A stretch of 64,000 bases of DNA from Torymus aiolomorphi (GCA_036365515.1 CM070876.1:106431310-106495309); one strand, 5' to 3'. Numbered from the stretch's first letter, positions 21,975-33,992 are shown. Numbers and translations: made by a program. The notes: generated by a model from the letters alone, not told the origin.

Positions 21975-22841
21975 TTATTGCATTGCAACCTCATATTTGT
22001 TTGTTGCATTTATGAATATAGAATTTTTGCTCATAGTTGGTAGTCCAACATTTTGCTCTGTTATATCAATTTTGTCACTAAGCTTTTGCCCTATCTCACA
22101 GAAATAATTATTCATGGTATTAGCTATTTCAATTTTATGTGAGATTTTCTTATTATCAATTTTAATGTAATCTATAGTATCTTTAAATCTGTTTTTTACT
22201 TTTCCTATTTTACTGTTAATGAAATCCCATAGCTTTATTGGATTATTTATATTTTTTTTAACAATATTCTTATCATGTTTAATTTTAGCATCTAATATCA
22301 CTTTATCCAGGATTTTTTTGTAGTCTTTATATTGTTTTTCTAATTTATTGTTATCATGATCAGACTTCCATAGGTAATAATAAAATTCTTTAGTTTCCGT
22401 AGACTTAATAATAGCATCAGTGATCCAACATTTTCTTTTTTTGTCTTTGACCTTTTGTACTGTTTCTGCAGAGTTAATGCATTTTTTTATTGTATCAATA
22501 AGATAGTCAGCAGCTACAGTAGGATCCTGCATTGACATTATTTCTAACCAATTTTTATGACTAGCTGAGTTTCTTAACTTATTGTAATTTAGGATTTTAG
22601 TAGGTTTCTTAGCACTTGTTTCTATTTTATTAATAGTTATGAATAACGGATAATGGTCTGTAAGGGAATTTATTAGCATGTAAGTTTCAATATTTAGTTC
22701 AACAGTTTTAATAAAAACATTGTCAATACAAGATCCTTTACAATTTACCATAGGTGGCCTAGTAATATTGATAAATCCTGGAACATAACCTTTATCTAGA
22801 AAATTACATAAAAATTCTTGGCCAGTTATATCTAAATCCAT
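21975..22841 (-). pseudogene. LINE B ORF2 segment: endonuclease C-terminus to RT N-terminus
   Basis: 288-residue ORF, homologous to the middle of the plus-strand ORF2 (1430-2250). It begins directly after the endonuclease GDFN motif, which is cut by the MITE at 22856, and ends at a frame break before the RT block at 21650. It contains GSCIDNVF and TDHYPLFI, normal late-endonuclease motifs. Confidence 0.8.
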
Positions 22842-22855
22842 TAAATCAATGTTAA

Positions 22856-23390
22856 CCTTTTAGCTGCGGGGGTGGTCGATATATGGACCACTCTAGTGAC
22901 AAAGAATATTTGAAGTTTTTAGATCAAATTTGATGTTCTGAATACATAACAGTTTTAAAATTTCTCAAAACATTCTTGACCTTGAAATACTGATTTTCAA
23001 GGTCAGGATTATCAACAGTAATTTTTTTATTATTTTTTACGTATTCAGCACATCAAACTACGTACGAAAACCGTCTAAAAACTTGACTTATAGTAGGAAT
23101 GAAATTTGACCTTCAAATGGTGATTTTCAAGGTCAAGGGTGTCTGCGAGAATTTTGTTACTATTTTTTTCATATTCAACGCGTAAAATTACATAGAAATA
23201 CCCTCTCAAATCTTAATAACAAAAGAGACATATTTTTTTACATTGTACTTTACGTTGCCTGCGGGGCTGGTCGATATATGGACCAGCAGTCAAGTCAGCG
23301 ACTCTATCTGAGATATCCAGTGATATTATGTATACATTTTACATATTCTGAGAGGTCAATTTGTACTGAAATTTCCCCGCAGCCTAAAGG
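22856..23390. mobile_element. 535-bp piggyBac-type MITE with TTAA target duplication
   Basis: CCTTTTAGCTGCGGGG...CCCCGCAGCCTAAAGG termini are flanked by TTAA at 22852-22855 and 23391-23394. TTAA targets and CCYTTT-like ends are typical of piggyBac relatives. The palindromic motif TGGTCGATATATGGACCA occurs twice inside, near each end and in the same orientation. No ORF, so non-autonomous. It splits the endonuclease GDFN codons of LINE B. Confidence 0.85.
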
Positions 23391-24216
23391 TTAAAGTCAC
23401 CAAGAACCAAGTGATTTTTGACATTCCTGTTTTTATTTAGGAAAATGTTTAGATCCTGAATGAATTCACTTTTTGGAAGTGAAAGTTAAATTTAGAAAAT
23501 TGCCATTATTTATTTTTATTTGAATATTAACTATTTTTATTCTACCACTCTCTATAGTTTCAGTAGTCTGTACGATATCTTTTTTACAAAAAACTATTAC
23601 ACCGTCATTTTGATTTAACGTACTTTCATTATAGTAGCTTTCATAGTTATCTAGTTTAAAACCCTCATAATTTTCTTGTATCCAAGTTTCAGTACAGACT
23701 ACTATAGACGGTTTATTTTTTAAACTCTCTATTAATACTTTTTAATTTATCGAAGTTTTTGTTAATACTTCTAATATTTACACAAAGTATCAAGTCATTC
23801 TTGCAGTTTATACCTTCATTTAGAGCTCTAACATTATTAAAAGTTTTTTCAATTGTTATAGTATCATTATTTATTGTATCTAAAAAATCAAAATTACAAG
23901 CCATTATACTAGTAAAATAAATTGTTTTGATTCGAAATGTAACTTTTAATACTGTGTTAGGAGCTTCTCTCCGTTATTGCTTCGGTGGGAAGATCAGTTG
24001 GTTGTTGTTGCTGTTCTAGTATATTTTCCATCTGCTCTTCATCTTCGTCACTTTTATGTACGTATTTTGTCTTATTCCATGTATGCACTACTGATGGTAA
24101 AACAGGTTTTAAATTGTAGTCGGTACTGTCTATATATTTTTTTATTTTACTCTTCAAAATCTCGCAAGATGTCGCATCAGATGCCATATGGTTTAATTTA
24201 TAATTCGTGCTAAACT

Positions 24217-24720
24217 TTATGTTGCTATACGTACAGTTTGCACATTTCTTAACTTCACTATTACAATCACTAATATGATGAGGGCCAGAGAACTAAGACA
24301 TGCCAAATCATTTCTGCAATTTTTTGCATTTTTATTGTGTTTAAATCTACAGCATGAAATACACAGCTTTACATTCACATAGTCGTACACTTTACAATTT
24401 TGATAACCTACAAAAAGTTTGTTTTTGCTTTCTCTTACATGTTTGTAGATATCAGCAGTGACTTCCATTAAAACTGTGCTGAGATTATTTTCATTCTTGA
24501 AAATGTGTAAAACGTTTCCTTTGTTTGTAAACTTGTCGAAATTTCTTGTGTTAATGTCATTTTCTATCTCATTCAGATCCATGTTCGTATAGTTGTCAAT
24601 ACCGACGATTTTTATCTTTGGGTTATTCAATTCTTCCTTTTGTATATGACAAGTTTCAACAAGTTTACTTTTCAGCAGGTCTTCCGTAATCTTAACACTG
24701 TCCATATCCATACAGGTCAC
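24217..24720 (-). pseudogene. LINE B ORF1 (zinc knuckle protein), partial
   Basis: 167-residue ORF with a knuckle-like CISCCRFKHNKNAKNC segment. It aligns by eye with the plus-strand ORF1 at 126-497, including a shared GYQ(C/N)C-(R/K)-(A/V)YDxxNxxxC segment. The C-terminal tail beyond about residue 145 looks out of frame. Confidence 0.7.
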
Positions 24721-25042
24721 TACAATTTCATCATTTTTCTTCGTTAGTATATTTTTAGTTTGTATAGTTTTTTGGTTAGTAATGTAGGTTGTGACGTTTT
24801 GCTTGATTCTTGCTTTATCAAAATTATTTTTGGTATTTTCATTAATATCTTTTAATCTATTAATCGGATTTCACTGTTTTTTTTTTAAACTGTAGTATTC
24901 CTCAAGACTTTTCCAGAGGTGTACTGCCGATTTGACACTAAAATTAATTATCGTTAAAGTACGTTCGTGGTATTTAAGTTTTTTTGGGAGAGGCGGGCAT
25001 CAAACGAACTAATGTTTAGCGAATATTGTTTTTTTATTTGCC

Positions 25043-25078
25043 GACGTTTCGGGAGCGTTAGTATACTCCCCTCTTCAG
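25043..25078 (-). ncRNA. Candidate hammerhead ribozyme core, left arm
   Basis: Exact reverse-strand duplicate of the core at 25149-25184; every conserved block is unchanged in both arms. Confidence 0.5.
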
Positions 25079-25148
25079 GTCATAAACAGTTATTCAGTCA
25101 TTAACATGAGCCGAATGTTATGTTAATGACTGAATAACTGTTTATGCC

Positions 25149-25184
25149 CTGAAGAGGGGAGTATACTAACGCTCCCGAAACGTC
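25149..25184 (+). ncRNA. Candidate hammerhead ribozyme core, right arm
   Basis: CTGAAGAG, then a GGGAG...CTCCC stem with a 10-nt loop, then CGAAAC followed by GTC, a preferred cleavage triplet. Block order fits a hammerhead, with one bulged G in stem II. Confidence 0.5.
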
Positions 25185-25251
25185 GGCAAATAAAAAAACA
25201 ATATTCACTAAACATTGGTTCGTTTGATGTCCGCCTCTCCCAAAAAAAAGT

Positions 25252-25850
25252 AAAATTAATTTTTGAACGTGTTTTGAGTTTTTTGACGCTCGTCTAACTT
25301 AAGTCGAAATTGAAATTTTTAAAATTTTCAGAATGGATATTCAAGTTGAGGAGATTAATGATGTTTCTAAACAGTACCGAACAGTAATATTATTTTTTTA
25401 GAAACGACGCAATAGGTAATCAAGGACAACAAAATTTCCTCCCCTAATATTTCGAATAATAATTAATGAATTAATCTGAAATTTAGCATCTACTTTTGCA
25501 CAGACAAAACGTGTTTTATATAAAATTTCAGGTCATTCTGAGTTTTTATTCAAAAGTTGTTTAATAATGAAAAAAAAGTGCTTTTCAACTTTGACGGTCA
25601 TTTGCAAGTTAACTAATGCAGTTATAAACTTCAGAGAGTGCTAACTTTGTTCGAAATTTAATAAGATACAAATATGGTCTGGACTACTTTTCCACAAAAT
25701 TGCGTCAAAGACAAGATATAAGAGAAAAACCAAAAAGTAACGTAATTTTTCATAAATTGAGAAAAACAAATATGAAGCTCACACTTTTACGACTTAGGAT
25801 AATTGTTGAGAAAACCCAATACCAAAGACTCCTCTATCTTGATTTCTAAG
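25252..25850 (-). repeat. Dispersed repeat, inverted copy of the 13.3-14.85 kb repeat
   Basis: Matches 13306-13532 and 14385-14850 in reverse orientation without the intervening insertion. The boundary at 25251 is set by the Penelope-type palindrome. Confidence 0.75.
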
Positions 25851-25880
25851 TTTGTAATAGTCACTTAATTCTAGCACTAT

Positions 25881-26199
25881 TGTTGGAATATGAGTAAATG
25901 TGATAATCTTAAACATAGCGCTATGTGTGTGCTAAGTATGTGTGAGGGAGCGCTGAGAGCGCATGTACTAATCCTACTGTGAAGAACTAGTTAGTAACAA
26001 GTAGTAATATGAAGCAGGTGTTACGTCCGTGTTTTGGACTTTTTGGTTTCCAAAAAGGAAACAAGTTGCTCTTTTTAAAGCCTAGATACTTAAGCCTACT
26101 AGCTCGGGCTAGAGCTATACACTCACTAGTGTATCGGACGATAAAGGAGATTAAACAATTATTTTCCGCATAATTTTCTAGAAATATGGGTGTGCAACA
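25881..26199. repeat. Possible solo LTR, 319 bp
   Basis: Begins TGTTGG and ends GCAACA, as LTRs do, and has GC-richer internal sequence than its surroundings. No convincing target duplication was seen and no partner LTR is in the window, so this is tentative. Confidence 0.3.
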
Positions 26200-26234
26200 T
26201 TTTTAGCAGTGTTGGGCAAACGATTGTGCAAAAG

Positions 26235-26345
26235 TGCCACAAGATATCGAACGACGGAAGCGCGCCGTGGCAAACAGCGGCGAAGCCACGAACCTCGCTG
26301 CCACAGCAGCCGCCGCGGCCGACGCGGCGTCTGGCCGCTGGGGCA
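26235..26345. other. Small GC-rich island, function unknown
   Basis: About 110 bp rich in CG dinucleotides inside an AT-rich stretch. It could be a promoter/first-exon relic. The overlapping 62-residue ORF is not recognisable. Confidence 0.25.
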
Positions 26346-26591
26346 AGTTGAGTTGCAGGTTAAGTTGGATTACTCCAATTTAAAGAAATTGCAGTGAACG
26401 AGTAAAGTGATGTTGATATTATGTACAATATGCAGAAACACGTCTTGAAACGATGGAGAAAATATCAGATAAGTAACCTATGCTATTATTTAAATTATTT
26501 TGTGTATTTGGATAATCATTCAAATACTCAAAATATTCTTCGATAAATCTGAATTATTTTTCGAATAGATACTTTGTGCATTTTTTTATTT

Positions 26592-27110
26592 CAGAGAAGA
26601 CGGTACATTCAGAATGCGAATATGCTTTGACAAAAGACGTATAAATTGAAGATTACTCATTCGAACAATCAGACATCAGACATGAAGAGGGCAATAAGAA
26701 TGTGCATTAAGTTTACAGTTCTCAACCTTCAAATTATTAAATAATTATAAAATAGTTTTGCGGCTAGTGAAGAAGAAAATATTAGAAGCAAGAAGAACTA
26801 GACCTAGTAAAAAAAGAACAATCACCAAGTGCAGTTACGATCTCAGCTGCACTTTTTATTTCAGGAGACGGTACATTCAGAATGCACATTGGACAAAGAA
26901 TTATAAACTGAAGATTATTCATCAAGACAACCAGACATAAAGAGGACAATACGGATGTACATTAAGTTTTCAGTTCTCAACCATCAGATTATTAAATAAT
27001 TATTGAATAGTTTTGTGGCTAGTGCAGAAGAACATATTAGAAACAAGAAAAACATCATGTAAAAAAAAAACAATCCCCAAGTGCCATTGCAATGTCTACT
27101 AATTACAGTG
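26592..27110. repeat. Diverged tandem duplication, unit about 265 bp
   Basis: Unit 1 (26592-26862) and unit 2 (26863-27110) share TTTCAG...GACGGTACATTCAGAATG and TCAACC(T/A)TCA(A/G)ATTATTAAATAATTAT. No coding signal. Confidence 0.75.
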
Positions 27111-27189
27111 AAAAGTAATTTCATACTCTGTGCTGTGTTACAGCAGACTCGTCTACAACTTCTGGCTGGGATCAAGCTCTAATATGTAA

Positions 27190-28260
27190 GAACTTTTCTC
27201 TTAAAATTTTCTTTAAAATAGGTGAACGTAAATCACATGTACAATATGTACTGCGTGCACTTCATATTATGGTTAGGTACAAATACCAATATTGTTATAT
27301 AGTGACTGATTGGAGTTTTATAATATGTTAATATTTGATGTATTATGATATAAAGTAACTTTTTAGGAAACTTAATTTTAAATTACAAAAACGGCATTGA
27401 AAATGTGTAGCAAATATAATACAATGTTGTGCAAATAGATGATGGATTTCTCGCCAAGTATTTCTAAAGTGAGCTTAAAAAATACATTGAATAAAATGTA
27501 TCGATCATAATTATACAAACAAGAAGAGATAAACTCTAAAACAAAATACCAAAAGGAGAAATCATTTAAATAAAAAAATATGCTTATTTGGTTACTTTTT
27601 ATTTATTCAAGTCGCAACTGGCCACATAGTTGATTTAAATTTATTGCTGATAAAAGACATTCATTTGCAACTATAGTGGCTTGAGTTATAAGAGTATTCT
27701 ACATTTTGTCGAAGAAGTAGGACTATAAATCAGTTTAATTGAGATTGAAATTATAAATTTTATTATTACTAGCACTAACACTAATACCAAAGTGAGATCA
27801 TCAGTCTATGTATGGTTGTAAGTCTCGCATTGTAGTTTGGCATAAATACCATTATTGTTTTAGCGACTAAGTTATGGTGATTGATAAATTAAAAGTATTT
27901 GCAACAAACAAAATAAAATATCTCATTTATGTTGAATTACAAAACAAGCGTAAGAGTACATGTAGTAAATATAATACCATGATGTCTAAGCCGATAATGA
28001 ATTTCTTGCATTGTATTTCTGAAGTACGTTTAAAACATGGAATTTCATAAAATGTAATAAATGTTGTACGTCATTTCATAAATCTTGTTCTAATTTTCTC
28101 TCATACCTTTTTCGAAGCATATATTTACAAACAATGACAAACATAAAATACCAGAAAAAGTTAATTTAATTGTCATTAAAAATATTAGATCCGTGCAACT
28201 TGTTGAAGTGTATTTACTTTGAATGTTCCTCTTAAACTTTTTGAATTAAAAAATATACTT
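27190..28260. repeat. Decayed tandem duplication, unit about 560 bp
   Basis: Recurring blocks such as AATTACAAAA...AGCG/GGCA..GTA(G)CAAATATAATACNATG and ATTTCT(A/G)AAGT(G/A)(A/C)G(C/T)TTAAAA appear near 27380-27480 and 27935-28035. Identity is low; both units are AT-rich and non-coding. Confidence 0.55.
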
Positions 28261-28380
28261 ATATTCAATCAATTTTTATTTAAGCGAGTCCAACTTGCTT
28301 TGTTAGTTGTTCAAACAATATTTCCACGAAATACTCTACAATTAATAGAAATTATTTGTAATTAATTATGTGTAGAATTA

Positions 28381-28995
28381 CCCAGGCGGAAATAATAACT
28401 ACACATAACTGTTAAAATCTGCAAATAACTGTTAATAACTGCAAGTAACTGCTAATAACTGAAATAAACAGTTATGTTTGAGGCAGCATATTCAGTTTTT
28501 TGCAGTTATTAGCAGTTATTAACAGTTATTTGCAGTTATTTTCAGTTATTTTCAGTTATTAGCAGTTATTTGCAGTTTAATTAAATATTAACTGTAGAAA
28601 TAAAGGTGCTATCAACAGTTACTAACTGTTATAAACAATTATAAACAGTTATAAGCAGTTATTAGCAGTTATTTGCAGTTATTTGCAGTTTTATTAATAA
28701 TAAATAAAGTTATTATTAGAGCGAAAAAATTAACTGTTTATAACTGTAAATAACTGTATATAACTGAAAGTAACTGCAAATAACTGCTAATAACTGTTGA
28801 TATAGCACCTTTATATCTACAGTATTTATTTAAAAAACTGCAAAATAACTGTAAATAACTGCAAAAAACTACAAATAACTGTTAATAATTGCTAATAACT
28901 GCTAAAAACTGATTATACTGTCTCAAAACTAACTGTTTATTTCAGTTATTTGCAGTTATATTAACAGTTATGTGCAAATCCTATTTCCGCTAGGG
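28381..28995. mobile_element. 615-bp TIR element filled with CAGTTATT-type repeats, TA target duplication
   Basis: CCCAGGCGGAAATA...TATTTCCGCTAGGG termini (13/14 matching) are flanked by TA on both sides. The interior is almost wholly an irregular array of 8-11-bp units based on TAACTG and its complement CAGTTA, switching orientation several times (tail to head at about 28450, 28490, 28730 and 28940), so the element can fold in many registers. No ORF. Confidence 0.75.
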
Positions 28996-28997
28996 TA

Positions 28998-29490
28998 GCA
29001 ATAAAAATTTTTATTTTTATATCGTGCAAAATCATACATTTTATAACATTTTTCAACAGTTCTTAATTCTTTCTAATTACATAGTGTTTTATAATCTTTT
29101 TAAAACAAAATCTTTCGGCTATGGGTCAAGGTTAACATCTTTTTACATCATTTTTTTACCAGCATAAAAACTGAAAAAAATTATTTATATATAAGTTCTA
29201 CGCAGGATAGTAATGGGAGCAGGTGACAGGCTACAGGTAAAGTTATCCATCAAATAATTTCTAAATCTAAGTTACGTAAATGTACCACCTAGAAACCCTT
29301 TGTTAAATGTAGACCCTCGGTAGGAACACTTATATTATTTCAATATAAAAAGAAATGCTTTACACTTTTAACATAGAAGAAAAATGTTATTAGTTTTAAT
29401 AGGTATTTATATATTCATAACTAAAATTGCAAACATTTCTCTTTAACATAACCAGAAGAAATAATTTATTTTATTGAGAGTCTTCATAGA
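28998..29490. other. AT-rich, nothing recognised
   Basis: No gene, TIR or clear repeat was recognised. Confidence 0.4.
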
Positions 29491-29840
29491 AAATTAAAAA
29501 CACGCTTCTACTTAGGCAGGAAAAGCAAGTTATACGCACAAGAGGGAAGGCTCCCAGGCAGGCTGACAATAAATTTAATATTCAAAAAATTCCTGAATTT
29601 AAGTAGGCATGAGAGCCGAGTTTGCACATATAAAATGAATAAGCAAATAATTATTAAACATATTATGTACGTAGAGGAATCGAGTTTGACGCAGAAATTG
29701 GAGCAGCGCAGACGGGCTAATAAAAAGTAATTCCTAAACTCAAATAGGAGGGGGAAGCAATTTCCGTGCTTGTCAGCGAAGGCACGCAGACAAGCTACCT
29801 ATAACATTAATGCGCGAAATAATTTTTAAACGTATGTGTA

Positions 29841-30147
29841 CACTGAAAAAAATTCGGCGCGCCTCCTAATTTTCAAACGGGGTAGCAGCAGTACCGCTTC
29901 AGTCTAGTGTGCGCGCCGAATACGCGCAACTGTTGTACTTCCCACACGCTTTCTGCGAGGTTAGGTGGCGCGCCGACAGGCTGGCACTGTGGCTATAGCG
30001 AATAAGAGTAGCTCCTACTCTTACAAGCGTACCAGCTACTCTTTTAGGAGTAGCAGTTACTCCGATGGAAAGTATAGCCACTACTCCCTAAAATTGGCGC
30101 TGCACGTACACCTGAAGAGTAGGTGGCGCGCCAAATTTTTTTCAGTG
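29841..30147. mobile_element. 307-bp MITE with TA target duplication
   Basis: CACTGAAAAAAATT...AATTTTTTTCAGTG termini, each followed inwards by GGCGCGCC, flanked by TA at 29839-29840 and 30148-30149. The interior has inverted AGGAGTAGC / GCTACTC motifs. Non-autonomous; TA targets suggest a Tc1/mariner-like source. Confidence 0.8.
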
Positions 30148-30573
30148 TAGGTAGAGGAAGCAAATTTGACGCAGAAAGTGCAGCAGCGCAACCGGGCTAG
30201 TAAAAAAATTAATAATTAAATAATTAAGAAATCAAAATTGGCTGGAGAAGGAATTCTCACATTGTAAACTGAAAATGCGTAGATGGGCAACCTATGCAAT
30301 TGAGGAGGAAGATAGTTATCAATCTAAGTTGGCAGTGGCAGCCAATTCAACACAATGAAGTGGAGCAGCGTCTTAAACGAGCTATGAGTAATAAAATTAA
30401 TAATTTGAGAATTTTTAAATCAAACCAGGCGGGGGGTGCGAGTTCCGTGCTTGAAAGTGAAGGCACGCAGACAGGCTGCCTATTAAATTAATACGCGAAA
30501 TAATTTTTATATGACGTAGGTAGAGGAAATGAGTTTTACGCAGAAAGTGGAGCAGTGCAGACGCGCTCATAAA

Positions 30574-30702
30574 ATAGTATATTACGATACATGTGACCTA
30601 GGTAGCACTTTGTTACACTGCGTGAGTTAGGGCCCGAGTGTACCGATGACGTCCTAATTACGCCGTGCCAGAGTGATACTTAGGTCACAAGTATCGTATA
30701 GA
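30574..30702. repeat. Hairpin element, TACGATAC family, copy 2
   Basis: ATAGTATATTACGATAC...GTATCGTATA ends, with GTGACCTAGGT / ACTTAGGTCAC arms and a GGGCCCGAGTG centre. Followed by TTTTATAGCAC, as in copy 1. Confidence 0.75.
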
Positions 30703-31202
30703 ATTTTATAGCACTGCCTACCTAAGCCCGCTGTCACGCCTATCTGTGTTCTCAGTTGTCCTTTGTTGCACCGTGAGGTTGCAACAAAGAAGAAATTCCT
30801 TGCACAGCCTATTTTGTTTTGGTAATTATTTAATTATCAATTTTTTATTAGCCCGTCTGCCCTGCTCCACTTTCTGCGAAAAACTCGTTTCCTCTACCTA
30901 CCTACATTTAAAAATTATTTAGCGCATTAATTTAATAAGCAGCTAGCCTGCGTGCCTTTACTTTCAAGTTCGGAACTCGTATGCTCCGCATGGTTTGTTT
31001 TAAGAATTTTTGCTTTTTTTCATTTAGTATTTTTCAATTAAATCTAATATATACCAAAGAAGTCATAACAAATATGTTTATTTTTTAAGATTATTTTCTC
31101 ATAGCTCACGTGATTCTCACGTGAGCTCTCACGTGATTTTCACGCGGGAAAATGGTCGAACTCTCACGTTATTCTCACTTGAGAATTTTTAATAGGGCTC
31201 TA

Positions 31203-33845
31203 TTTCTCCCCCTCTCTCTCTTCCTCTCTCCCTCTCTCTTAATATCCGTCAAACTCTGTACCAAAAACTTTAATGAGAGCATAAATATTTTTTTAATAAT
31301 AGCAACATGTTTTAAAAAAAAAAATAATTTTTTAATTACGTTTTAACAACACAATTTTTGTCTATAGTCCTTTTATTTCTTCGAATTTCATCTATTCAAT
31401 AAGCACTCTCTGCAAATGGCAATAATTTTTTTCTATGAAAGTATAAAATAAGGAAAGTATTTACGCTTTCTAAAAAAGTATAAAATAAGACTAGTATAGA
31501 CGTTTTTTCTGTATAATCTATAAAATAAAAATATTTATGATTTTTTAAAAGAAATAAAATAAATACCAGTGGAAAATTTTTTTACTTCTTTGAATCATTG
31601 CATGACGAACAAATTATATGTAAGTACATTCAAATTGTTTACTGCAAATCAAACAAACGAAAGTTGTGAAAGCAATTACCGATAGTCAAGTAATGCAACA
31701 ACTCTCCGAAACAACTGTATGACTGTTCTCAGAAATGGATTCAAATTTGTTCATTCTTCTATACAAATTAAACACAAAAAAGTACTGAAATCAATTTATT
31801 GTAGTCAAGTACCCATAAGTTAACTTGACTGACATAATAGAACTTTTAGTACCTTGCGTACAAAATTACATTTTACGCCCACTTTTTAACTTCAAAAATA
31901 TTCAGCCAGCGGGCCTAAAGTACTACTTAACAGCTAACAGGCGCAATAGCTCACATACTCCTAGAAAACTTTATAGAACCTACGCACTTTACACCCGTGT
32001 GGGCGAAAATTATTTTAATTATATAACTATTATGCCTTCTTTTTATTTCTAAAATTCATAAGAATTTTATCAGATATTTACGAAAAGTCAAAGCCTATAT
32101 AAATATTACATAGTTACCACCACATCCCCATTTTTCATTATTCTTTCTCATTTTTGAAATTTTTATAATATTACGCTTCTTGGGAGGACAATAGAAGTCT
32201 ATAGAGCTGAACTAGCAGGGGTGGCACATGTTTAAAGATCGGATAAATTATATGAATGGGTTTCTTCTACATATTAAATACTGATCCGTTTTGAAACTAT
32301 TACTCTGTTTTTAAATAGAAATTGCAAACCCGCATGAAAATATCATATGAGATCTTATATGAGAATATCGAACATCAGATCTCATATGAGATCTCATGAG
32401 ATCCCATAATATATAAAATTGCAGATGATATCACATATATGATACCTCATATGAGATCTGATGTCTAAAATACTCATATGAGATCTCATATGATATTTAC
32501 ACGCGGGAAAAGGATAAAAAATACGTGGCTTATGAAATGGTTAGTAAAATCTAAAACACTTTTGAGTAGACTATAAATTTATATGCATTTTTTACCTCAT
32601 TCCCGCTTAAAAAAGACGGACACAAGGAAAAGTAATTGAGGTAATGAAAGTAAATCATGAGATTCTGCACATTTAGGGATATTATATTTAAACGGTATCA
32701 ATTAAAAATTAGAGCCAATGTAATTATTTATAGTGGACTTATAAACATTATTAATGAATTTATGCAAAAATTTAGTATTCTACATTTACAAAGCCCACCG
32801 GTAAACTGAAAACCGTTGGGCCCGCGAAGTATGTATGGGAGATTGGAGGACCACCCCTGCTAGAGCAGCTCTATAGACTTCTCTTGTCCTCCCAATAATA
32901 TTATAAAAATTTCAATATTGAGAAAGAATAATGAAAAATGGGGATGTGGTGGTAACTATATAATTTTTTATATAGGCTTTGACTTTTCGTAAATATCTAA
33001 TAAAATTCTTATGAATTTTAGAAATAAAAAGGAGGCATAATAGTTATATAATTAAAATAATTTTCGCCCACACAAGTGCGTAGGTTCTATAAAGTTTTGT
33101 AGAAGTATGTGAGCTATTGCGCCTGTTAGGTGTTAAGTAGTACTTTATGCCCGCTGGCTGAATATTTTTGAAGTTAAAAAGTGGACGTAAAATGTAATTT
33201 TGCACTCAAGGTACTAAAAGTTCTATTATGTCAGTCAAGTTAACTTATGGGTATTTGACTACAATAAATTGATTTCAGTACTTTCTTGTATTTAATTTGT
33301 ATAGAAGAATGAACAAATTTGAATACATTTCTGTTTCGGAGAGTTGTCTGCATTACTTGACTATCGGTAATTGATTTCGCAAATGTCGTTTGTTTGATTT
33401 GCAGTAAACAATTCGAATATACTTACATATAATTTGTTCGTCATGCAATGATTCAAAGAAGTAAAAGTCTTTTTCACTGATATTTATTTTATTTCTTTTA
33501 AAAAATCATAAATATTTTTATTTTATATATTATACAGAAAAAACTTTTATACTTGCCTTATCTTATACTTTCGTAGAAAGCGTAAATACTTGCCTTATTT
33601 TATACTTTCGTAGAAAAAAATTATTAATATTTGCAGAGAGTGCTTATTGGATAGATGAGATTCGAAGAAATAAAATGACTATAGACAAAAATTGTGTTGT
33701 TAAAACATAATTAAAAAATTATTTTTTTTAAAAAACGTGTGATTTTATTAAAAAAATATTTAAGCTCTCATTAAAGTTTTTGGTATTCAGTTTGACGGAT
33801 GTTGAGAGAGAGGGAAAGAGAGAGAGTAAGAGAGAGAGGGAGGGC
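31203..33845. mobile_element. Large foldback element, copy 1 (arms about 1 kb)
   Basis: 31203-32225 is an inverted copy of 32851-33845 with numerous small differences; the outer ends run into pyrimidine and purine tracts. The middle 600 bp (32226-32850) contains an irregular palindrome built from CATATGAGATCTCATATG-like units (32340-32500). There is no ORF of note. A second copy at 38727-41008 has the same middle and arms, so this is a mobile family. No target duplication was identified. Confidence 0.8.
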
Positions 33846-33930
33846 CGGGAAAAAAGGGAGGGAGTGAGATAGGGGGAGAAAGAGGGAGAGAGAGATAGGG
33901 TGGGTGAGAGAGTGAGGGAGGGGAAGAGAG

Positions 33931-33935
<5 letters not shown>

Positions 33936-33992
<57 letters not shown>
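33936..33992. repeat. GA microsatellite
   Basis: Uninterrupted GA dinucleotide run, continuing purine-rich sequence from about 33800. The Leu/Ser ORF on the minus strand here is an artefact. Confidence 0.95.

Larger units (their letters stand above)
21150..24940 (-). mobile_element. LINE copy B, minus strand, nested insertions
   Basis: Read right to left: ORF1 with zinc knuckle (24217-24720), start of ORF2 and endonuclease (22856-23904), RT N-terminal half (21975-22841), RT block with PIFKSGD (about 21500-21650) and a C-terminal fragment (21150-21260). Most of the RT palm is deleted. It is interrupted by MITEs at 22856-23390 and 21660-21862 and by a hairpin at 21264-21321. Same family as the copy at 1-4115. 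Confidence 0.85.
24977..25250. repeat. Palindrome of two Penelope-like terminal repeats
   Basis: Arms 24977-25113 and 25114-25250 are inverted copies. Each contains GCCGACGTTTC...CTCTTCAG or its complement. No coding sequence lies between them. The composition, the hammerhead-like core and the palindromic layout recall the terminal repeats at 10993/12276, although the sequences are not the same. The arms probably represent a second Penelope-like subfamily reduced to paired repeats. Confidence 0.65.
29491..31010. repeat. Degenerate satellite-like array, unit about 170-230 bp, last unit inverted
   Basis: Units share TTTGACGCAGAAA..GGAGCAGCGCAGACGGGCTA, GTGCTTG..AG.GAAGGCACGCAGAC and GCGAAATAATTTTTA. 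Four or five direct units are followed by an inverted unit (about 30820-31010). A MITE (29841-30147) and a hairpin (30574-30702) have inserted into it. Confidence 0.7.

Noticed and set aside
26209..26397. Arg-rich 62-codon ORF as a host gene
   Set aside because: Short, in a GC-rich island, no homology recognised and no splice context. Kept only as an island of unknown role.
29965..30150. Ser/Tyr-rich ORF
   Set aside because: Lies wholly within a 307-bp MITE and reads its internal inverted repeats.
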